A DNA stretch of 64,000 nucleotides from JAAOII01 sp965207945. Lineage in GTDB: Bacteria > Pseudomonadota > Gammaproteobacteria > CBDBNL01 > JAAOII01. The translations under genes were made by a program, and so were the position numbers. This document shows, one piece after another, positions 50,981 through 60,371 of this stretch (its first letter is position 1; each line of letters starts with the position of its first letter). The stretch is from NCBI GenBank assembly GCA_965207945.1, contig OZ242303.1, forward strand, positions 806,001-870,000. Reading direction: 5' to 3'. The notes under the pieces are model-generated. The model ran no database searches. It had not been told where the DNA came from and saw only the letters and a list, made by a program, of their open reading frames with translations.

Positions 50981-52258
50981 ATGATAGATATAAGAGATCT
51001 AAGAGAGAAAACTATTCAAGAGCTACTTCCATATTCAAGGGATGATAAGCTTAAAGATAAACTAAGTCGCTCTAAAAAACAGGATATTATTTTTCATGTC
51101 CTGAAAAATGCTGCGGAACAAGGCGAAGAGATTCAAGGGGAGGGCACACTTGAGATAGTGCAAAACAGCTATGGCTTTTTACGTTCACCGCAAAGCTCAT
51201 ATCTTGCAGGCGCGGATGATGTGTATGTGTCGCCAGGGCAAATCAAGAAATTTAAGCTAAGAACTGGTGATACCATAGTAGGTAAAATTAATGCTCCCAA
51301 GCAAAGTGAAAGATATTTATCACTAAACTATATTGATACAGTCAACGGAGAAACACTTGAAGAAGCACAGGGGAAAATACTTTTTGAAAATCTAACCCCA
51401 GTTTTCCCGGAAGAAAAACTTAAGTTGGAAATAACAGGAGATAAGAGTAATGTTACTACCCGAGTTATTGACCTTCTTAGCCCGATAGGCAAGGGTCAAC
51501 GGGGGCTGATTGTCTCCCCACCTAAAGCTGGTAAAACAGTAATACTAAAGAGTATTGCGCGAGCAATTGAGCAGAATAATCCAGAATGTGTTTTGATTGT
51601 TTTATTGATTGATGAAAGGCCTGAAGAGGTTACTGATATGCAACGTTCTGTCAATGGCGAAGTGGTAGCAAGTACTTTTGATGAGCCACCAGCGCGTCAT
51701 GTTCAGGTTAGTGAAATGATACTGGATAAAACTAAGAGATTGGTTGAGCATAAAAAAGATGTAATTATTTTGCTTGATTCCATTACCCGTTTAGCACGGG
51801 CTTATAACACTATTGCCCCATCTTCTGGCAAGGTATTAACGGGCGGTGTTGATTCAAATGCTTTAGAGAAACCTAAAAGATTCTTTGGCGCGGCGCGTAA
51901 TCTTGAAAATGCCGGTAGCTTAACTATAATCGCCACCGCATTGGTGGATACTGGCTCAAAGATGGATGAAGTTATTTATGAAGAATTTAAAGGAACAGGA
52001 AATATGGAGTTACATTTAGAACGAGATGTTGCTGAAAAACGTATATTCCCAGCAATTAATATTAGAAGGTCTGGAACCCGTAGAGATGAATTGTTAGTTT
52101 CTAAGGAAGAGCAGCAGGTAATGTGGATAATCCGTAAGTTCCTAGCAACTATGGATGATTCTAAAGCTATTGAGTTCTTAATTAAGAAAATGAAAGATAC
52201 TACTTCCAATAAACAATTTCTGGAGTTACTGAAGAAAAATAGTTTAGAAAGGGAATAG
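50981..52258 (+). CDS. rho: Transcription termination factor Rho
   Basis: Hexameric RNA helicase, 425 residues. The N-terminal RNA-binding domain holds GTLEIVQNSYGFLRSP (cold-shock-like). The Walker A is SPPKAGKTV, with LLIDERPEEVTDM, a Q-loop region and DSITRLARAYN. Normal length, no insertion, in contrast to many neighbours. Followed by hemX 18 bases after the stop. Confidence 0.97.
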   Translation: MIDIRDLREKTIQELLPYSRDDKLKDKLSRSKKQDIIFHVLKNAAEQGEEIQGEGTLEIVQNSYGFLRSPQSSYLAGADDVYVSPGQIKKFKLRTGDTIVGKINAPKQSERYLSLNYIDTVNGETLEEAQGKILFENLTPVFPEEKLKLEITGDKSNVTTRVIDLLSPIGKGQRGLIVSPPKAGKTVILKSIARAIEQNNPECVLIVLLIDERPEEVTDMQRSVNGEVVASTFDEPPARHVQVSEMILDKTKRLVEHKKDVIILLDSITRLARAYNTIAPSSGKVLTGGVDSNALEKPKRFFGAARNLENAGSLTIIATALVDTGSKMDEVIYEEFKGTGNMELHLERDVAEKRIFPAINIRRSGTRRDELLVSKEEQQVMWIIRKFLATMDDSKAIEFLIKKMKDTTSNKQFLELLKKNSLERE

Positions 52259-52276
52259 TATTTCTGTGTAAGAGTT

Positions 52277-53464
52277 ATGGCAAGTAAAAAATCGCCTCAA
52301 TCTAAAGCTAATGATACGGCTAATACGCCAGCCACTCCAGCTACTCCAACTACTGCGGCAAAGAATAAATCCTCTTCTTCTGAAATAACCAAAATACTTT
52401 CCTTGTGGAAGCATTTCTTGGGTTATGGAGTTGCAATTATTATCATTGGGGTTCTTGGGTATTTTTACTATGTTTCATTTATTCTAAATACCAATCTAAA
52501 GGAAGAAGTTGCGCTTAATCAAAAGTCAATTGAAGCATTAGAAGCAACCCTGTTGGGACCACTGCAGGATACACAAAAAGAGGTCGCCTCTTTGCGTAAA
52601 GAAAAAGTTGAAATCAATAGTAAACTCCAAGCACTTGATGGTCTAATGGAGTCCTTTCGGGAATCACTGCAAAAATTACAACCTCAGGAAGTTTGGTTAT
52701 TACAAATAAACCAATTGTTGTATCTTGCTGAACAACAAAGGATATTAGGTAATCATCCCACAGCCATCAGCTACTTATTAATGGAAGCACGCGAGCTAGT
52801 GACGGCGTCTCCCTCCAGTGAAAATATTGCATTATTGGGGGCATTGAATCATGATATACAGGTTTATGAAAACTTCTTTAATATTGAGACGGCTAATATC
52901 TTCCAAGAACTCGGGTATCTACAAGAAATGATCAAGGAATTACCAGTTAACCATAAAGAATTTAAGTTTGAAGATGAGCAGGAACTAGAAGCTACTCAAG
53001 GGACCCAAGCGTCTCAAGCGACTCAATCTACTGCCCTCAATAATACAAATATTGCAAACTCGTATATATTGCCAATTGATAATGCAACCATAACAGGAAT
53101 AACTAAATACTGGAATTACGTAACAAGAATATTCACCCCCCAAATATTCACACCTCTTGCACCTTATATTCGGATTAGTCGCGCCTCTGTTGGTCCCGCC
53201 AACTTATTATCTGAAAAAGAGATTCCATTGCTGCGTCTTGTCATTGAAATTAAGGTGCTTCAAGCACAAAGCGCAATTTTAGCGGGGGAGGAGGATTTGT
53301 ATAAAAGAATATTGGCAGATATTCGCGAGAATATGATTACTCTTTTCTCAGAAAATCAGAAAAGAGATATTGCAATTAATCTGATTGATGAGATGATGGA
53401 AGCGTCCCTCTTGCCCAAAGATTTACCTGCTTTACGTAGTGTTACTACTCTGTATGGTCCCTAA
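52277..53464 (+). CDS. hemX: HemX-family membrane protein
   Basis: A 395-residue protein. Low-complexity Thr/Pro/Ala N-terminus (residues 15-30), one transmembrane helix (about 55-77, YGVAIIIIGVLGYFYYVSFI), then a coiled coil and a periplasmic alpha-helical HemX domain (VWLLQINQLLYLAEQQRILGNH and LGALNHDIQVYENFF). Although often annotated as a uroporphyrinogen methyltransferase, HemX lacks that activity motif; its role near haem genes is unclear. A second Gln/Thr/Ala repeat (ATQGTQASQATQ) is near residue 237. It pairs with HemY next door, but hemC and hemD, the usual upstream partners, are replaced by rho. Confidence 0.85.
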   Translation: MASKKSPQSKANDTANTPATPATPTTAAKNKSSSSEITKILSLWKHFLGYGVAIIIIGVLGYFYYVSFILNTNLKEEVALNQKSIEALEATLLGPLQDTQKEVASLRKEKVEINSKLQALDGLMESFRESLQKLQPQEVWLLQINQLLYLAEQQRILGNHPTAISYLLMEARELVTASPSSENIALLGALNHDIQVYENFFNIETANIFQELGYLQEMIKELPVNHKEFKFEDEQELEATQGTQASQATQSTALNNTNIANSYILPIDNATITGITKYWNYVTRIFTPQIFTPLAPYIRISRASVGPANLLSEKEIPLLRLVIEIKVLQAQSAILAGEEDLYKRILADIRENMITLFSENQKRDIAINLIDEMMEASLLPKDLPALRSVTTLYGP

Positions 53465-53486
53465 AAATGCGCATTAATTTATAGTT

Positions 53487-54719
53487 ATGGCGGCGCGCTT
53501 TATAATCTTTGCCTTGCTATTTGTGTTAGCGGGGGCAGCTTTGGGACAGTGGATTGCAGCAGATAGTGGTTACATCTTAATATCATTTCGCGGTGTTTCG
53601 TTAGAAACATCATTATGGGTGGGGATAATTACCTTCGTTTTGTGTGCTACTCTTTTATGGGTAGTTTATCGGATTGTTAAAGGAATGGTTGTTCTTCCAA
53701 GCAGAATACAAAATAGGATTACTCTTGGAAAAAGTAAAAAATCTACAATATTATTAAGGCAGGCGCTGTTACGGATGGCAGCTGGTAGTTTTAATCAAGT
53801 ATACCGCAGTATGAACGTCCTGTTGAGCAACAACCGCAGCTTGGAAGCGCTTATGTTAGGAGCTGAGGTTTGCTTACATAATAAGAAATACACAGAATTA
53901 ATTGATATGGTGGAAAAGATTCGGGGACGTGCTGCGGCAAACCCAGAGGAAAAAGACAATGCTATGAAGGGGGCGGATATTCTACTCGCCCGTGCTTATA
54001 AAGAGCAGAAAAACTATAAGCAGGCACTTAATCTTCTTGCTCCTTATAGCGCCGATGCTAAAAGCGAACCCTTTATTGCTGGGATGTTAAAAGAACTATA
54101 TGTTCAGAGCGAGGAGTGGGAGAAATTTGCTGATTTATTAATTGTCACGAGTGGGGAGGATGAAGAAAGAAAGGGCAATTTACTTCTATATTTTAATCAT
54201 ACAAGCGATATAGGTGGTTTGAAAAAACTATGGAGATCATTAAATAGCAGAATAAAAAAGAAGGCGCAATTAATTGCGGCTTATGCTCTTGCTTGCTCTA
54301 AACTGGGGGATAAAGCAGAGGCGGAGGAACTACTACGCAAAGAAATACAGAATAATTATGCGCCTCCATTAGTTGATGCTTATAAGTCCATATTATCTGA
54401 ACGTCCTTTACATCAGTTACACTTTTTGGAAGAGTTAAAGGAAAAAGGAAAGTACAAGATAAAGCATGGAGGCAAGGGGGGCTCACAAAAGGGAGGAGCG
54501 CAAGATGAAAGCTTATTAGCCGCGCTTGCCGAACTGAGTGTTCGTAACGACTTAATCCCTAAGGCAAGGGAGTATTATGCTGATTTAATAAGGGTTAATC
54601 CTAATGCTGATCCCAGAGTGCATATTGAGTATGCCAAACTACTGGAAAAGTCAAATAGCAGTGTGGATAAGAATAAGGCGCCTGCTATATTTCGTTCAAT
54701 TGCATTACAGCAAGAATAG
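53487..54719 (+). CDS. hemY: HemY-family TPR membrane protein
   Basis: A 410-residue inner-membrane protein with two N-terminal helices: residues 3-22, and 41-63 (VGIITFVLCATLLWVVYRIVKG). The HemY N-terminal hallmark GQWIAADSGYILISFRG lies between them. The rest is TPR-like helical repeats. A Gly/Lys-rich insertion (KHGGKGGSQKGGAQDES, near residues 326-342) looks like a decayed in-frame REP, since the DNA carries AGCATGG and GGAGCGCAAGATG pieces. Starts 22 bases after hemX. Confidence 0.85.
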   Translation: MAARFIIFALLFVLAGAALGQWIAADSGYILISFRGVSLETSLWVGIITFVLCATLLWVVYRIVKGMVVLPSRIQNRITLGKSKKSTILLRQALLRMAAGSFNQVYRSMNVLLSNNRSLEALMLGAEVCLHNKKYTELIDMVEKIRGRAAANPEEKDNAMKGADILLARAYKEQKNYKQALNLLAPYSADAKSEPFIAGMLKELYVQSEEWEKFADLLIVTSGEDEERKGNLLLYFNHTSDIGGLKKLWRSLNSRIKKKAQLIAAYALACSKLGDKAEAEELLRKEIQNNYAPPLVDAYKSILSERPLHQLHFLEELKEKGKYKIKHGGKGGSQKGGAQDESLLAALAELSVRNDLIPKAREYYADLIRVNPNADPRVHIEYAKLLEKSNSSVDKNKAPAIFRSIALQQE

Positions 54720-54735
54720 ATTCCAATATTTGTAG

Positions 54736-56181
54736 TTAGCTTTCGCTCTTAACACGCCAGACACCACCTTTAGCAGTATCTTCTATTGTTACTCCTATTT
54801 CATCCAATTCTTTTCTTAGTTCGTCAGCTTTATCCCAATTCTTTTCTTGACGGGCTTTGTCTCTTGCTGCGAGTAGTTTCTCTATCTTTTTAATTTCAGA
54901 ATCATTATGAACTCCAGCGCTGACTTGCGTCCCTTGCTTAAGAAACACTGCTGGGTCTTGGCATAGAATTCCTAATAGATTGCCACAACGTCGCAAACTC
55001 CTGGCGCTACGAATATCATTATGTTTTTGCGTAATCTTAGCCATATTAAATAGAATTGATAGGGCTTTAGGGGTATTGAAGTCATCATCCATTGCCTCGT
55101 AAAACTTATGCTCTTCATCAGTTGGCTCAGACGAAGCAGCGGCGGCTTTTCCTCCCTCACTCCCATTCCCACTCTCACTCCCACTAATTAGTTCTTGATA
55201 AGAGAATGACTCCAGAGCGCGATACAGCCGTTCTAAAGAAGCATGCGCTTGTTTCATAATAGTCGGTGAAAAGTCCAACTGGGTGCGATAATGAGCGCTA
55301 TTCATAAAATATTTGACGGTCTCAACATCATACTGGCGCAACACATCCCTGATAGTAACAAAGTTATTGAGTGATTTAGACATCTTTTTGCCATTAATCA
55401 TAAGATGTCCGCAGTGCATCCAGTAGCTGGCGAGGTGCTTATGATGTGCCGACTCGGATTGAGCTATTTCATTTTCATGATGAGGGAAGATTAAATCACG
55501 TCCACCGCCATGTATATCAATAGTTGTTCCCAAGCAGCAGCGAATCATAGCCGAGCATTCAATATGCCAACCAGGGCGTCCTTTGCCCCATGGTGAATCC
55601 CATGCGGGTTCGCCGGGTTTTGAACTTTTCCACAGGACAAAGTCCAGAGGGTCTTCTTTACTTTCGTCTTTTTCAACGCGAACTCCGCTTCTTAGTTCGT
55701 CAATCTTCTTATGACTGAGCTTGCCATAACCATCAAAACTGCGGACGCGATAACAGATATCGCCATTTTTTGTTAAGTAGGCGATGTTTGATTGCTCTAA
55801 GTTTTTTATCAAAGCAATCATTTCTTTGACGTAAGAGGTAGCGCGCGGTTCAAAATCTGGAGAAGCTAGCCCAAACGACTTATAATCCTTCTGCATTTCA
55901 TCGCTATAACGGCGGCTTATATCAAGAAAGTCCATGTTTTCTTCCTGGGCACGTTGAATTATTTTGTCGTCTATGTCAGTGATATTGCGCACATATTTGA
56001 CCTTATAGCCGCATCTTTGCATGTATTTTATGAAAATATCAAAGTTAATTGCCACTCTAAGGTGCCCTAAATGGCACATATCATAAGCAGTTATGCCACA
56101 AACATAGATTGAAACCTTATTGGCAATATGTGATTTGAAAAGTTCTTTCTTGCCGCTGAGAGTGTTATATATATGCATCAA
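54736..56181 (-). CDS. cysS: Cysteinyl-tRNA synthetase
   Basis: A 481-residue class I synthetase. The N-terminal zinc and HIGH region is VCGITAYDMCHLGHLRV, with PGWHIECSAM and HGGGRDLIFPHHENEIAQSE for the zinc site and KKMSKSLNNFVTI for the KMSKS loop. A Gly/Ser expansion (SGSESGNGSEGGKAAAASS) sits near residues 340-358 in the DALR region. It converges with hemY (16 bases between stops). It follows folD and pgeF on the minus strand. Confidence 0.96.
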   Translation of the reverse strand: MMHIYNTLSGKKELFKSHIANKVSIYVCGITAYDMCHLGHLRVAINFDIFIKYMQRCGYKVKYVRNITDIDDKIIQRAQEENMDFLDISRRYSDEMQKDYKSFGLASPDFEPRATSYVKEMIALIKNLEQSNIAYLTKNGDICYRVRSFDGYGKLSHKKIDELRSGVRVEKDESKEDPLDFVLWKSSKPGEPAWDSPWGKGRPGWHIECSAMIRCCLGTTIDIHGGGRDLIFPHHENEIAQSESAHHKHLASYWMHCGHLMINGKKMSKSLNNFVTIRDVLRQYDVETVKYFMNSAHYRTQLDFSPTIMKQAHASLERLYRALESFSYQELISGSESGNGSEGGKAAAASSEPTDEEHKFYEAMDDDFNTPKALSILFNMAKITQKHNDIRSARSLRRCGNLLGILCQDPAVFLKQGTQVSAGVHNDSEIKKIEKLLAARDKARQEKNWDKADELRKELDEIGVTIEDTAKGGVWRVKSES

Positions 56182-56225
56182 TTTATTTATACCTGATTAA
56201 TCTATACTTTAATCTACACTTTAAT

Positions 56226-57113
56226 CTACACTGAGGGGACGCGAGCATGTGGATGCTTAAGCATAGCCGCTTTCATGCAATTCATCATCAGTCCTGCTAT
56301 TGTCATGGGACCAACCCCGCCAGGGACTGGTGTTATTCGTGATACTTTGGGTAATAGGTCATCAAAGTCGGCATCGCCTTGCAGTTTCCCTTCACCATTT
56401 TTTGCGCGGCTCAAGCCGACATCAATAACCACTGCACCATCCTTAACCCATTCTGAGGTTATCAGCCCTGGAGAACCTACTGCACTGATGAGTATATCTG
56501 CCTGTTTGGTTATTTTTTGCGGGTTGTTACTGTGCGAGTGCAACATACTTACTGAGCAATTACCACGTAATAGCAAAAGCATGCTAAGTGGCTTTCCCAC
56601 TATGTTTGAGCGCCCAACTATGGCAGCATGAAGTCCTTGCAACTTAATGCCAATTTTCTGTAACATAATATAACAACCTAAAGGAGTGCAAGGGACAAAA
56701 CCCTTGGGACTATTGAGATATAACGAAGTAATATTCTGTGGATGGAAGCCATCTACATCTTTGCTTGGGTCAATTGCCTCAATGATTTTACGGTTATCAA
56801 TATGTGCAGGCAATGGCAGCTGCACCAATATGCCATGGATGCTTTCATCATTATTTAGCATATCAATCGTTTCTAATAACTCTTGTTCGCTTGTATCCGC
56901 TGGTAATTTTTTTAGATAAGAGGTTATGCCTATTTTTTTGCAGGTTTTTATTTTATTGTTCACGTAAATATGGCTTGCCGCATCTTCTCCAACAAGGACA
57001 ACTGCAAGCGCAGGGGCAAAGCCGTGTATTGCACTAAACTCAGTTGCTTGAGTTTGAACTTCTTCTAAGATACTAGCAGAGATGGCTTTGCCATCAATTA
57101 TTTTATCGTTCAT
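56226..57113 (-). CDS. folD: Bifunctional methylenetetrahydrofolate dehydrogenase/cyclohydrolase
   Basis: Interconverts 5,10-methylene-THF and 10-formyl-THF. The 295-residue product has LVGEDAASHIYVNNKIKTC (catalytic Tyr and Lys), GILVQLPLPAHI, PSKDVDGFHPQN, PCTPLGC, VGRSNIVGKPLSMLL and the C-terminal PGGVGPMTIAGLMMNC. Normal size. It lies between pgeF and cysS on the minus strand. Confidence 0.97.
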   Translation of the reverse strand: MNDKIIDGKAISASILEEVQTQATEFSAIHGFAPALAVVLVGEDAASHIYVNNKIKTCKKIGITSYLKKLPADTSEQELLETIDMLNNDESIHGILVQLPLPAHIDNRKIIEAIDPSKDVDGFHPQNITSLYLNSPKGFVPCTPLGCYIMLQKIGIKLQGLHAAIVGRSNIVGKPLSMLLLLRGNCSVSMLHSHSNNPQKITKQADILISAVGSPGLITSEWVKDGAVVIDVGLSRAKNGEGKLQGDADFDDLLPKVSRITPVPGGVGPMTIAGLMMNCMKAAMLKHPHARVPSV

Positions 57114-57133
57114 ATTGATATGTTTTCATAAGA

Positions 57134-57871
57134 TTATGCTATCCAGATGAGATTAGCAATTCTATCGTAGTGATTATTATTCATCACATTATCTCGTCTA
57201 TAAGACGGAAATAAATCTTTATCTTTGTAGGTACACCATTTAGGAATGGGCGGGGCAGCTATATTGTTACTTTCAAGTGTTTTGGCAGCAATAGCATAAA
57301 GGTCCGCATAAATAGCATTGTTTGCGCTTTTAGCTGAGTGAAAGCAGCTACTATGAATATGTTGGGGAAAAGCATCTACGAACTCCTGTCCTACCTCGTA
57401 GTAATCCTTGCTTATGGCGGGACCGAATGCAGCATGTATTTTATCATCTTTATGGAAGGAGGAAATAACACTTTCCAGAATGCCTGCCGCCAAACCACGC
57501 CATCCAGCGTGGGCTACTGCCACCTGAGTGGCTGAATCATTGGTAAAAAAGACCGGTAAACAATCGGCAGTTAGAGCGGCACAGGCAAAATGAGGTGTTT
57601 TAGTCCATGCAGCATCTGCGGTGGGCGTTGGAAAGGTGGGGGCTTCTATGCTACGTTTTTTATGAATTTGCTTAAGCCATTGGATGCCTTTAAGACGATA
57701 ATCCCTTATAAGGCGAGCACGATTGCTCTTATGGGAAGGATTGCTTATGCCAAAACCGCCAGGGTAGTTACGCCTTAATGTTATGCAGGTGTGGATGTTT
57801 TTTTTCATTGCCTCAGTGGGATTAAGCCATTTTGCTTGCGCATTGGCTAAAGTATTTACTGGCTTTGGCAT
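57134..57871 (-). CDS. pgeF: Peptidoglycan editing factor/purine nucleoside phosphorylase PgeF (YfiH)
   Basis: A 245-residue YfiH-family protein (formerly multicopper polyphenol oxidase). The metal ligand set is visible: ALTADCLPVFF (Cys) and AVAHAGWRGLAAGILE (His), plus AAFGPAISKDYYEVGQEF. In E. coli the protein keeps L-Ser out of the peptidoglycan stem, and purified homologues cleave purine nucleosides. It starts the pgeF-folD-cysS run; the start ATG at 57871 is followed by a short basic N-terminus. Confidence 0.9.
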   Translation of the reverse strand: MPKPVNTLANAQAKWLNPTEAMKKNIHTCITLRRNYPGGFGISNPSHKSNRARLIRDYRLKGIQWLKQIHKKRSIEAPTFPTPTADAAWTKTPHFACAALTADCLPVFFTNDSATQVAVAHAGWRGLAAGILESVISSFHKDDKIHAAFGPAISKDYYEVGQEFVDAFPQHIHSSCFHSAKSANNAIYADLYAIAAKTLESNNIAAPPIPKWCTYKDKDLFPSYRRDNVMNNNHYDRIANLIWIA

Positions 57872-58018
57872 ACAAAATTGTTTGCTGGCTTATTTGCTGA
57901 CTATTGTAGAATACATTAAGAATAGGTTACATTCCACATATTAACATAATGTTATGGGTTTTGGCGACCTAATGATTAATAATGTTAACAATGGCAAAAT
58001 TATCTTATCCTTTAAGCA

Positions 58019-58939
58019 GTGACTATACCAGCAGTGACCATAAATAATAATCTTGCTTTTATCTTGGAATTGTATGATAGAGTTGAGCAGGTTGATTTTC
58101 ATCAACGGAGAAATGAGGCATATTTGCTCGCCACTTATATACTAAATGTTAGCAAAGAACAACTGATAACTTATCCTGATAGGATACTGAGTAATGCGGA
58201 GATTAGGGACTTTTCTAATTGTGTAGAACGTAGAATAAAAGGCGAGCCGCTGGCTTATATACTTGGTGAATGGGGGTTTTACGACCACAACTTTAAGGTG
58301 AATTCTAATACCTTGATACCACGCCCTGAAAGTGAATGTATAGTGGATTGGGTACTGGATAATCTTATTGCTACACGCCCTTTGCGAGTGCTGGAAATCG
58401 GCTGTGGTAGCGGGGCAATAAGCATTAGTATAGCTGCTAAAAGGGCAAACTGGCATATCACTGCTACAGACATAAGTCATAAAACATTGCAAGTAGCTGC
58501 TGAAAATGCTGCATTGATAGTTGATAGCAAAATAAAGCTGCTGACATCAGATATGTTTTCTAACATTAGGCGGCGGCTTGGCTATGATGTTATTATCGCC
58601 AATTTACCTTATATTGCCAAAGCAGAGATGTTGCATCTCCCCGAGCTTAAAGATGAACCACTCATTGCTTTAAGCGATGGGGAAGATGGCCTGAGTTTGA
58701 TAAGGAAGCTATGTTGGGAGTCACAGCGTATGTTAAAAGATAGAGGGTTGCTAATAATTGAGCATGGCAAACAACAAGGCATAGCGGTGAAGCGTATAGC
58801 AGCCCGCAGCAACTATATAAACCTGCGGCAGATTAAGGATTTAAGTGCTGGAGAGCGTGTTCTTATTGCCATGCGTGGTTCAACACGCAAATCACATATA
58901 GAGAATAATGGAGAGAATAATGGAGAGAAAATAATATGA
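58019..58939 (+). CDS. prmC: Peptide chain release factor N5-glutamine methyltransferase
   Basis: SAM-dependent methyltransferase for the GGQ glutamine of release factors, about 306 residues. The SAM loop is VLEIGCGSGAISISIA and the glutamine-binding motif is IIANLPYIAKAE (NLPY in place of the more usual NPPY). EPLIALSDGEDGLSLIRKL and LLIIEHGKQQGIAV favour PrmC over the ribosomal-protein enzyme PrmB. The start is GTG at 58019. The C-terminus ends in tandem ENNG repeats (GAGAATAATGGA duplicated) that run into the dtd start, overlapping it by 4 bases. prfA, the usual neighbour, is not here. Confidence 0.9.
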   Translation: MTIPAVTINNNLAFILELYDRVEQVDFHQRRNEAYLLATYILNVSKEQLITYPDRILSNAEIRDFSNCVERRIKGEPLAYILGEWGFYDHNFKVNSNTLIPRPESECIVDWVLDNLIATRPLRVLEIGCGSGAISISIAAKRANWHITATDISHKTLQVAAENAALIVDSKIKLLTSDMFSNIRRRLGYDVIIANLPYIAKAEMLHLPELKDEPLIALSDGEDGLSLIRKLCWESQRMLKDRGLLIIEHGKQQGIAVKRIAARSNYINLRQIKDLSAGERVLIAMRGSTRKSHIENNGENNGEKII

Positions 58940-59442
58940 AAGCCGTCATTCAAAGGGTTGAAAGCGCGCAGCTGTATATTGTAGATGCCTTAACTAATCC
59001 CCGGGATAATACCTTAGGCAATCCCCCAGCCAATCCACCAAACTATCAAAGCATAGAGCAAGGAATAGTGGCATTAATTGCCATAGAGAAGGGCGATACT
59101 CATGAGAATGCAGATAAACTGCTTCATACCATAATCAATTATCGGCTTTTTAGTGATGCTGAGGGAAGAATGTCTCTGCCCCTTGCAGATGTTCAAGGCG
59201 GACTTATGCTGGTTTCTCAATTTACTTTAGCAGCTAGCACCCATAAGGGGCTTAGACCGAGTTTCTCATCTGCAGCAGTGCCCGATGAAGCAAGTGGATT
59301 ATTTACTTATGTTCTTGAAAAGGCGCAAGTATTAAAGAAAAATACAGGTGTGCCAGCACAATTGGCAACTGGAGTGTTTGGCGCAATGATGAAAATCTCT
59401 TTAGTAAACGATGGACCTGTTACTTTTATATTGCAGCGTTAA
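58936..59442 (+). CDS. dtd: D-aminoacyl-tRNA deacylase
   Basis: Removes D-amino acids from mischarged tRNA. It has 168 residues versus a usual 145. Active-site motifs SQFTLAAS and GVFGAMMKISLVNDGPVT are intact. The extra length is a Pro/Asn insertion near residues 18-38 (ALTNPRDNTLGNPPANPPN) replacing the short loop before GIVALIAIEKGD. It overlaps prmC by 4 bases. Confidence 0.94.
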   Translation: MKAVIQRVESAQLYIVDALTNPRDNTLGNPPANPPNYQSIEQGIVALIAIEKGDTHENADKLLHTIINYRLFSDAEGRMSLPLADVQGGLMLVSQFTLAASTHKGLRPSFSSAAVPDEASGLFTYVLEKAQVLKKNTGVPAQLATGVFGAMMKISLVNDGPVTFILQR

Positions 59443-59447
59443 TAATG

Positions 59448-60215
59448 CTAATTGCGAGCATGGCTCGCCTCTGCATCTTTTAAGTGTTGTTGATTAAGCG
59501 TTCCCAACACCAATGAGGTAATTCCTTTATTGGAGAGAATAAAATCCACGCACTCGCCGAGAGAGTATTCTTGCAGCGCCTTACCGCTTGCCAGTGCTTT
59601 CTTTACCAACACGGACTTGCCTTTATCAGCGGCTTTATCTATGACTTGTTGCCATTGTTCCAGCTCGCTATCAGGCATAAGAATGTTATATTCAATCATA
59701 ACAACATCGCTGCTTTCTAAAGCCAATATAGCCCCTTGCGGGGTTTTAACCGACATGCCAAAAGATGCAATTAATCCTTTATCTTTTAGGTTAGCCAGTG
59801 TATCTAAAGCACCTTCTTCTTTTATTATGCGTTCATCATCCCCGTTTGAATGAATAAGAAGGACATCAAGGGTATCCCGTTGTAGCACCTTGCGGCTATT
59901 TTCTATCTGACGCAGCAATGCTTGAGGGGAGAAGTCATAATGAGAGGTGCTACCGTCAAACACCTCACCAGCTTTGGTGCCAATTTTCCAATATTCATCA
60001 TTGCCAACTAACTTACCTATTCTTGCCTCACTGCTGCCATAAGCGGGCGCAGTATCCAAAAAATTAATGCCAAGTCCGCGCGCCACACTAAGGAGTTGGC
60101 GCAATTCTTCATCGCTTGGCAGATTGAATTTATTAGTGTATTTAACTCCCGTGTTTCTGCCAAACTTAACTGTCCCCAAAGAAATTGGTGAAATATTTAG
60201 CGAACTACTTAACAT
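59448..60215 (-). CDS. Aldo/keto reductase
   Basis: A 255-residue AKR. NFLDTAPAYGSSEARIG supplies Asp and Tyr, WKIGTKAGEV the Lys, and LDVLLIHSNGD the His. It is not closely similar to the other AKR at 41000. The C-terminus (EASHARN) is encoded by a REP fragment (GCGAGCATGGCTCGCC, 59454-59469), so the repeat has supplied the stop and last codons. It converges with dtd (5-base gap) and is divergent from the UxaA-type genes, hinting at a shared sugar or sugar-acid substrate. Confidence 0.86.
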   Translation of the reverse strand: MLSSSLNISPISLGTVKFGRNTGVKYTNKFNLPSDEELRQLLSVARGLGINFLDTAPAYGSSEARIGKLVGNDEYWKIGTKAGEVFDGSTSHYDFSPQALLRQIENSRKVLQRDTLDVLLIHSNGDDERIIKEEGALDTLANLKDKGLIASFGMSVKTPQGAILALESSDVVMIEYNILMPDSELEQWQQVIDKAADKGKSVLVKKALASGKALQEYSLGECVDFILSNKGITSLVLGTLNQQHLKDAEASHARN

Positions 60216-60271
60216 ACTAATATTATATGTGTGTGGTACAAACTAATGATATAAATCCTTGCGACTCAGGT

Positions 60272-60305
60272 CTGTAGGGGCGGAGTGCAGCTCACGCCCC
60301 TACAG
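60272..60305. repeat. REP-derived palindrome between AKR and UxaA-type genes
   Basis: CTGTAGGGGCG (60272-60282) and CGCCCCTACAG (60295-60305) are perfect inverted arms around GAGTGCAGCTCA. The outer CTGTAG arm is symmetrised relative to other REP copies, giving a long simple hairpin. Confidence 0.85.
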
Positions 60306-60371
60306 CAGATTCTATAATAAATAATGTTTTTATGTGTGGTAAGTATCCTGTGTTGTGATAGGATAAGAAGC

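Noticed and set aside
60324..60371. Longer N-terminus of the SAF-domain subunit
   Set aside because: The extra 16 residues are hydrophobic/Cys-rich and unlike UxaA proteins, which begin close to the chosen ATG at 60372.
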